Shown: in pieces, positions 58,167 to 64,000 of the stretch
Layout: every line of letters starts with the position of its first letter
Position numbering within the stretch: position 1 is the stretch's first letter
Assembly: GCA_951394405.1 (NCBI GenBank)
Contig: OX596334.1
Coordinates: forward strand, 2,232,001-2,296,000
Origin: Coprinellus micaceus
Taxonomy: Eukaryota > Basidiomycota > Agaricomycetes > Agaricales > Psathyrellaceae
Direction of reading: 5' to 3'
Length of the DNA: 64,000 nt
Notes under the pieces: generated by a model
Told to the model about the DNA's origin: nothing
The model's database searches: none
What the model saw: the letters and a program-made list of their open reading frames with translations, nothing else
Program-made: the position numbers and the translations under genes

Positions 58167-59098
58167 AATGAACATCAGGCTAGCAAGAGTACGTTTGTTT
58201 CGTTTCAAACGACCGTAGCTTGCTGGCTGTAGCTCCTGCAACCATTAGCTGCTGTCGGGATCATACTATCTGGCCTTCGGTACGTGCAATGTGGCCTTTT
58301 CTTTTTACCCTTTGTACGACATCTCATGGCGGCGTAATCAAGTTCAGCTGGTCTTTGAAGGCATAATGCTCATTCCTACGTCTTCTCATGCCCAATAGGT
58401 GGAAGATCTTGCGGGGATGCAGGCCGCAAATCTGCAGAATCTGCCTGAAAACTACTCGATGAAGTTCTGTAAGCTTGGGCGCTCCTACATATGTACTAAG
58501 TCGTAGCTGAAACACTCAGGGCTTTACCATGCAATGACATGGCCTCAGATCTCATTCGTCGCGGAGGACCACAAGGGGAGGATCGTTGGTTATGTTCTGG
58601 CAAAGATGTATGTATCCACTTTGCATCGCTCCGGAGTAGCTTCTCCTTCTTTTCAAACTCACCGATACTACTTCCAGTGACGATCAAGACAATTCCGAAG
58701 ACCCTGTACATGGTCACGTCAACTCCATCTCCGTCCTACGGTCCTACCGAAGACTGGGTCTGGCGAACAAGCTAATGCTAGCTTCTCGTTCGTCCCACAT
58801 TATTTCCTCGCTGTTTGACTCATTCTCTAACCACACTTGTTTGTCGTCAATAGAAGAAGCCATGCGATCGGTGTACAAGGCGACATACGTGACGCTGCAT
58901 GTGCGCAAGTCGAACAAAGCCGCACTGGGACTGTACCGTGACTCCTTAGGATTCAAGGTCGACAAGGTGGAGGAAAAGTACTGTAAGTGCATACCTTTCC
59001 TCTTCTCAGGTGGGCGCGAACGGAAGGAGTCTAAACCTCGGATATCAGATGCGGACGGGGAAGACGCCTACTCCATGAGGCTTACGATGACCGACTAG
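58167..59098 (+). CDS. NAA10: N-terminal acetyltransferase catalytic subunit NAA10/ARD1
   Basis: Five exons: MNIRLAR at 58167-58187, [23 protein letters not shown] from 58399, [20 protein letters not shown]...[25 protein letters not shown] with [36 protein letters not shown]...[11 protein letters not shown], and [16 protein letters not shown]. The last two introns (58790-58851 and 58982-59048) are fixed by the conserved junctions ASQEAM and YADGEDAY. The acetyl-CoA-binding signature RRLGLA and the substrate segment HVRKSN are present. In the NatA complex with NAA15 it acetylates N-termini of nascent proteins at the ribosome. The tail after [10 protein letters not shown] is short compared with animal NAA10. 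Confidence 0.9.
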
Positions 59099-59822
59099 AA
59101 TCTCGCATATACGCTCATGAACCAATCTATGATGCCCATTTGGATCGATTTTCTTGAGAAGGAATCAAATTCCGCTTGTCCTGAATTCCGTTGACAGTTC
59201 ATCCAGCTGAAAACCTTCGTCCACGCACCTCCTTCCTTAATTGCATCTCTGACATCTACGACATGGGTCACAGGCATTACCATACTATCTGACATTACGC
59301 AAACTTTGGGGACCTCCAACAGTTGGCTGTCTCTAATGAATATCAGCTTATTGTCGCTGCTTGCCCCCGGACTCTGCAGCGACCTGATCAACACGGTTTC
59401 GTGACGCTGCGGTCTCATGGCGAGCACAACGGCATGAAATCTGACCACCCGATCCCGGGCCGCACTCACCATTGACTCTGACCAAGGTCTTGCCCCTGGC
59501 GTTCCGAAGCGGGTCACGGCAGGTATTCTTCGATTTTCTACGAAGGATCTCGCCTAATGCTCTACATCGAATGCGGCACCAGTTACTATGTAGCCGAACG
59601 CCTTCGTCGCCGTTTGCTGACAGGTAGGATACATAACTTCCCAGCTCGAGTGTACTGGCCTCGCAATGTCCCAGCTCTTGTTGAAGGCGCCCGACCGTGA
59701 CTAAATCTCCCTGGTCATTCCGAAGCCCCGTGGCCATTGAGCAGAAGAAGACGTATACGATGCAGTATGGTGTGTCCGCTCCATCCTCACCCCCTCTACC
59801 GCGGACTCATTGTACGCACGAT
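59099..59822. other. intergenic, no supported gene
   Basis: Minus-strand open frames of up to 140 codons exist but show no domain and overlap each other in different frames. Treated as chance. Confidence 0.4.
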
Positions 59823-60710
59823 TAGTTCGCCTGGGCAAATCCGGGCTGGGGCGTCGTTAGGAAGGACTGCAAGGAGCCCCAGTACTGTGGCAACAGCAAA
59901 CTTTCTGAAGAATCCGGATATGTGAACCAGTACGATCTCAGCAAGGTGGGTAAGGTGTCCCTCCGAGATCACCAGCTTTCTAAAATACTCTTGTTTTCGC
60001 AGCACATCTTTGACTCGGTCAAGAACAGTTTGGAAACGTCTTCAACTCGACTACACAGATGTCCTTCAGTGTGAGTCCTGGGGTGGGAGAGAGAGAGCCT
60101 CGCTCACCTCAACTCTCCTTTTAGGCCATCGATTCGACAAGGAACCCCCTATTGAGGAGACCGTAAATGTTGATCTCCCTCGGACGCTTGGCGGACACGT
60201 GTTAATATTCGGCTTTCGAAGATGCAAGCTCTTCATGACGTTGTCAAGGCAGGCTACATACGCTACATCAGTGGTATGTCGTCCTGCTATGCTTGGCAAT
60301 GTACGCCTACAGTTCCCCGTGCGCTTGACGAAAACACTGATTGTTACCCCCGTCCGCAGTTCATGCAACGCAAAGTACTAAGTTCTCTGACCACACACCC
60401 GCACGCCCCTGACAGACTTTGCGATCAACAGCAAGCTGACGCTGTTCACCCTTGGTTCACCCCGTTGCAAAACCATTACAACGTGCTCTACCCGTGAAGA
60501 AAAACTGGAGATGGTCCCCACCCTCAACGTACGAGCTTTTACCACCTTTTCATTCACTTTCCCCGATAAAGCTTCGTCCACGGTATTTTGGTGTAGGCTC
60601 CGCCCCTTGGTCTCCCTTGGCCAGGGGTTTGGCCTGCAGGCCGCTCGCCGCAGTGTCTGACACCACCAGAGGAAGTACAGACTGGTTAGTTGAGTATCAT
60701 TCGCCCTCTG
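59823..60710 (+). pseudogene. aldo-keto reductase pseudogene
   Basis: Pieces of an NADPH-dependent aldo-keto reductase (YajO/AKR-like) appear in order but in changing frames: VRLGKSGL, HIFDSVKNSLE then RLQLDYTDVLQC after a one-base slip, HRFDKEPPIEET, MQALHDVVKAGYIRYIS.MSSCYAWQ, FAINSKLTLF, LQNHYNVLY, EEKLEMVPTL and FGVGSAPWSPLARGL...TRGSTDW. The N-terminal barrel with its catalytic Asp/Tyr is missing or unrecognisable, and the C-terminal third is absent. Several frameshifts separate the blocks, so it is a dead copy. Its presence beside P450s fits a former metabolic cluster. Confidence 0.65.
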
Positions 60711-61715
60711 AGATTGATCTCTTAATCGGGCTCCCCGGGGGTCTCAAGGGTTATTCTTCTAGCGAAGGAACTCAGAAGAGTCTCGGCTACCCACCCGTTT
60801 GCGCAAACGGTGCGCCGGTGAAGGGAACGCAAACAGATGGGAAGCCGAGACTATAACCAACAAACTCCTTTGGCGCCCACATGATCAGTCAAGTCCCCAG
60901 CAGCAGCGTAGTAACCTTCGAGTCAGGGATAGGAAGGGTGAGGAATTCCGTGGCTTGTGGTGACGCCGTCGATTCATACCCGAGCGACATGCGTGGATCG
61001 CAATTAAGCGCCGGTGCTTGGACTCGAGAGTTTTGAAATCGCCCATCCGGCTGTCGACAGAGTGAAGTCTCGTCCTGTCAAGTCCCGTGCGTTCCTTTCC
61101 TAGTCATACATTAAGACATTCTGTCTGAGAATTACATGCAAGGGGTCGTACAAGAGAGCCATTGTAGATGATGAACCGGAAAATATGAGAATAAATAAGG
61201 CCGGTGAACAGAGTGAGATGAGGGGGGAGGTTGCGATGAATAGAGTACGCCCGACATGAGGATAATGAGGTAGCCTGAATGTGAAGGAGAGTGAGGTATG
61301 GGTCAAGGACTGTGATAAACACACGGCAATGGGGCGTTGCTATCTAGGTGTTCGTGAGCGCGGGTGTTCATGGATCCAGGGAGGAACGAAGGGCTACTCC
61401 GGATAGCTGAAATGGAGTGAAGTATCGTATACAACGCGTGATAGGAGTCGCTGAAGAGGTGTTTCGTGTCGTGAATGGAGGAGGAAAGCGAACGCTGTAT
61501 GTCCCACAGGAAAGTAAGGAGGGGAGACGGCAGGTGGGGGCCGTGTATCAGGCCGTATGTAGGGGTGTATCGCGTGTGACAAGACAAAAGGATTGAGTGA
61601 CGAGTCTCGGGGCCTAGCTGGGAAGAGTGACGCTAGAGGCCAGCATAGAGCGTGCAGGGCACCCATTGAACCCGGAATCGTGCGAGTCCTTCTGTCTAGG
61701 CAGCGAAGAGGCCCA
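60711..61715. other. intergenic, nothing recognised
   Basis: About 1 kb downstream of the AKR relic and beyond the 3' end of the UBC6 gene. No gene or repeat could be supported. Confidence 0.5.
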
Positions 61716-63048
61716 TTATGACGCTGTGGAGAACCTCGAAACCATCACCGCCAAAGCAATAACGGCGCACCATCGCCATTTCTCCCAGACGACTTGGCGC
61801 AATGTCCCGATCCATCCCATAGCTGCTCCTGCACGGTTGGTACCAGTCCCCACTTCGTCTGGTCTCCCACGATGCGAACCATGAGCGTGTGCTGGGGCGG
61901 ACGCCCCGAAAGGAGTGGGATTCGTGAACCCATTGGGCCCTGCAGAAGTCCCAGGTGGTGGTGAAGAGGTTGTGGATGCGTTATTAGGAGGTGACGAAGT
62001 CGCGGATTGCGTCTCAGATGATACCGTTGATGCGGACGGGGAGTCGTTAGGCTTTCCCCGCTCCTTTTCACCCATGTTGGGTAGATCACGGAGTTGCGGG
62101 GCGCAGTACTATATACCAGGTTCAGCGCGGTGTCGCCAAATTGGCCCAACAGAAAGACTGACCTCAGGGAAGGCGTCCCGAAACCTCGACTGCGTTAGAT
62201 TCCAATCGTGACTCCGCGCAGCGAAAGCCCGCTTGTGGGCGTCAGATGAAGTTACAGATCCGGTCGTCATTTCGTCGGAGAGCATGAATGATAGCAAGCC
62301 GGTCAAACTATGAAGAAATGGATCAGCACTAGGTCCAGAAGATTGGTGGCATAATGGGACGATCGAAATTATGAGAGCCTGGCGGTATTGGCTGCGCATC
62401 AAGAGGTTTACGGAAGAATAAACGCACATCGTCTGCACGCTCCACGCAGGATTCCACTGGTTCGGGCGGAGAGAATACCGTCAGTCGAAAATCTGTGACC
62501 GTCTGGGGAAGAACGTACGGAGCCAGGGTGGAAGTCCGACATCGAGAAGCATATTTTCTTGTCGGGTTGAAACCGCCCCGACGGTGTATACATCTGGGTT
62601 GATCACAGTCGGTCCTATGGTGGCTTCTGAAGGAAAGTGCGGCGCACCTTAATCCCTGGGGGTTTGAATGGGTACTCTGAAGGGAAAAGCAGCACTCCAT
62701 GGTACTCTCCTCCGGTATACGGTGAATCTGGTGGACCCCTCTGCAGGACATCATCAATGGGCGACGCTCCTGGAACCAAGGGGCTTTCATACGATAAGAT
62801 AATTCCCTACAGGGGTCATCCCGGGTCAGTACGCCTTCTCTGAACGTCGCGGGAGCCTAACGCACATGTCAGGATGTTCTTCTCATCCGGCGTAGCCCAA
62901 ATGAATGGTGGTGGCTCCCTCTGCATGGCTGCATATTCCTTGGAAAGCTGTGGGAGAGGTGAAAGGGGTCAAGAGTGAGTCAGGATTCCACCCCCGATAA
63001 GGGAGAACCCAGAATACGCACTCGACGCTGGGCAGGTTTCGAGGCCAT
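61716..63048 (-). CDS. UBC6: tail-anchored ubiquitin-conjugating enzyme E2, UBC6/UBE2J2 type
   Basis: Minus strand. Exon 1 (63022-63048) is MASKPAQRR. Then [20 protein letters not shown], the short exon [44 protein letters not shown] ([10 protein letters not shown] holds the catalytic Cys of this branch), WNPAWSVQT, and exon 62163-62307 ([20 protein letters not shown]). The last exon (61716-62108) has a Ser/Pro/Thr-rich linker and a hydrophobic tail ([11 protein letters not shown]), the ER tail anchor. In the family this E2 works with Doa10-type ligases in ER-associated degradation. All introns are short GT-AG and the gene appears intact. Confidence 0.88.
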
Positions 63049-63352
63049 TGGGAGAAGGAAGGAGTTGTGAGTGGAGTCGTCGGGTAACGATGGTGAGCGG
63101 GTAAGCCAAGCTGATTCACAGGTCACAATAATTGTGACGATGCTGTGCTCGATCCCGTGATCTGTCACATCCAATGATATCGGCGCGCAGCAAGAATAGG
63201 GGCAACCCAAGGCGGACTCGCAGTTCCTAGCACTTATTTATTCGACTCATCGTATATAAGAGAACAAATACAGCCCTCGCCCCATAACCCTCGAAGTGGG
63301 TAGACTCAGGACACTCGGTACTGCATGCACATCGCGACTATTGTTCCAACCG
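63049..63352. other. short intergenic region
   Basis: Upstream of the UBC6 gene and downstream of the M28 peptidase, both read on the minus strand. AATAAA on the minus strand (63237-63242) lies about 110 bp beyond the peptidase stop and is a plausible polyadenylation signal. Confidence 0.45.
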
Positions 63353-64000
63353 TCAAGAAGCTAGCTCTACGGCATACGCAACAGCAAGCTTTGTGTACTC
63401 CAGGGTATGGCTCCAGGAAAACCCTTCAATGTCTACAGTGTCTCCGTCGCTGTGAATGATTTCGTTCGCATTATCAGGGAAAGTTCCTTCGAATGGCAAG
63501 GCCGTCGGGTACCCAAACTTATCCCAGCTTGCGTGATCAGAGCAGGCGAATCCACACTACCCAAGGCACAAGGTAAGTCTGAAGACTGGCATCACTTACA
63601 GGATTGTTGATGGTAAAGTTCAACGTCGAGTATGCGTCGATGAGAGATCCAACGAAGCTTGTCAGATTTCCGTTTGTGAAGTCCTGTCGTACAAGTCAGC
63701 CAGTCCCGGACAGCGACATGCTACCATACGTACAGGCATCAATGCAATAACCTCCTCCGACCCCGGTTTGACGCTGGATGGAGGTGAGGATTAGCATGCA
63801 CAGCGCATCCGAAATCCAAGCACCAGACTCACAAAGCTGTCATGTCGAACTGCAACATCCCCTTGACCTCGACACCAGTGTCATTGTATGTCTTGGCAAT
63901 ATCCTGCGACCCGAGCAGCCCAACTTCCTCCCCAGCGTACCAGTGAAACTCAACTGGGGTCTTAGGCTGGAAGCCCGACTCCGCCAACACCCTCACCGCC
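63353..64000 (-). CDS. M28-family aminopeptidase, C-terminal part (cut by window edge)
   Basis: Four exons are visible: 63833-64000, 63734-63773, 63600-63683 and 63353-63556. They read [20 protein letters not shown] (EE of the dizinc M28 site), [10 protein letters not shown] (metal-binding Asp), [33 protein letters not shown], then [20 protein letters not shown] with the Cys pair and His-Ala-Ser-Trp of the family, [11 protein letters not shown] and the end [16 protein letters not shown]. This is the secreted leucine-aminopeptidase-like group of fungi, which trims N-terminal residues from peptides outside the cell. The N-terminus and signal peptide lie beyond the window. Confidence 0.88.

Noticed and set aside
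59095..59737. Minus-strand gene upstream of the AKR relic
   Set aside because: Open frames overlap in different phases, have no domain and no coherent start or splice pattern.

Overview
The window is a nuclear segment of a filamentous basidiomycete, most likely an Agaricomycete. Genes carry many short GT-AG introns (about 45-70 nt). Neighbouring P450 genes share one exon layout. KDZ-superfamily transposases with CxC cysteine clusters, typical of mushroom-forming fungi, are present. Housekeeping landmarks are a Notchless/Rsa4 WD40 ribosome-assembly factor (4535-6319), a NAA10/ARD1 N-terminal acetyltransferase (58167-59098), a tail-anchored UBC6/UBE2J2-type E2 (61716-63048) and the C-terminal part of an M28 aminopeptidase cut by the right edge (63353-64000).

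The host background (1-17570 and 54355-64000) holds four related cytochrome P450 genes (1513-3557 minus; 13997-16054 plus; one split gene, 16723-17560 plus 54404-55550; 55860-57874 plus), a class I methyltransferase (10675-11671), two membrane proteins and a decayed aldo-keto reductase. It reads like a P450-rich accessory-metabolism neighbourhood, but no terpene cyclase, PKS or NRPS is visible.

The main discovery is that the third P450 is interrupted inside one intron by a 36.8-kb insertion (17578-54354). The insertion has terminal inverted repeats starting CCCAGTGAAA and is flanked by a direct CCTCACC duplication. Both P450 halves are open and in phase across the insertion. The element has left and right arrays of a 101-bp repeat in opposite orientation (about 17.8-20.6 kb and 36.4-38.2 kb). 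Between them lie a proline-repeat protein, a tandem pair of small paralogues, a small basic protein, a proline-rich coiled-coil protein divergent from an intact CxC5/CxC6 KDZ transposase, and an F-box/LRR-like protein.

Nested inside it, within a Plavaka/Tnp2-like gene of the host element, is a second 12.9-kb element (38754-51684) with ATTGTACACAAC termini. It carries an intact CxC2-type KDZ transposase and four further genes: an acidic protein, a relative of the small basic protein, an RNase H1/viroplasmin-domain protein and a large Gly-rich protein with a Trp-rich tail. A GTTGTGCACAAC-like palindrome is scattered through this nested element. The whole is best read as a two-level, cargo-bearing giant DNA transposon. 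Its mobility and the cargo functions are inferences.
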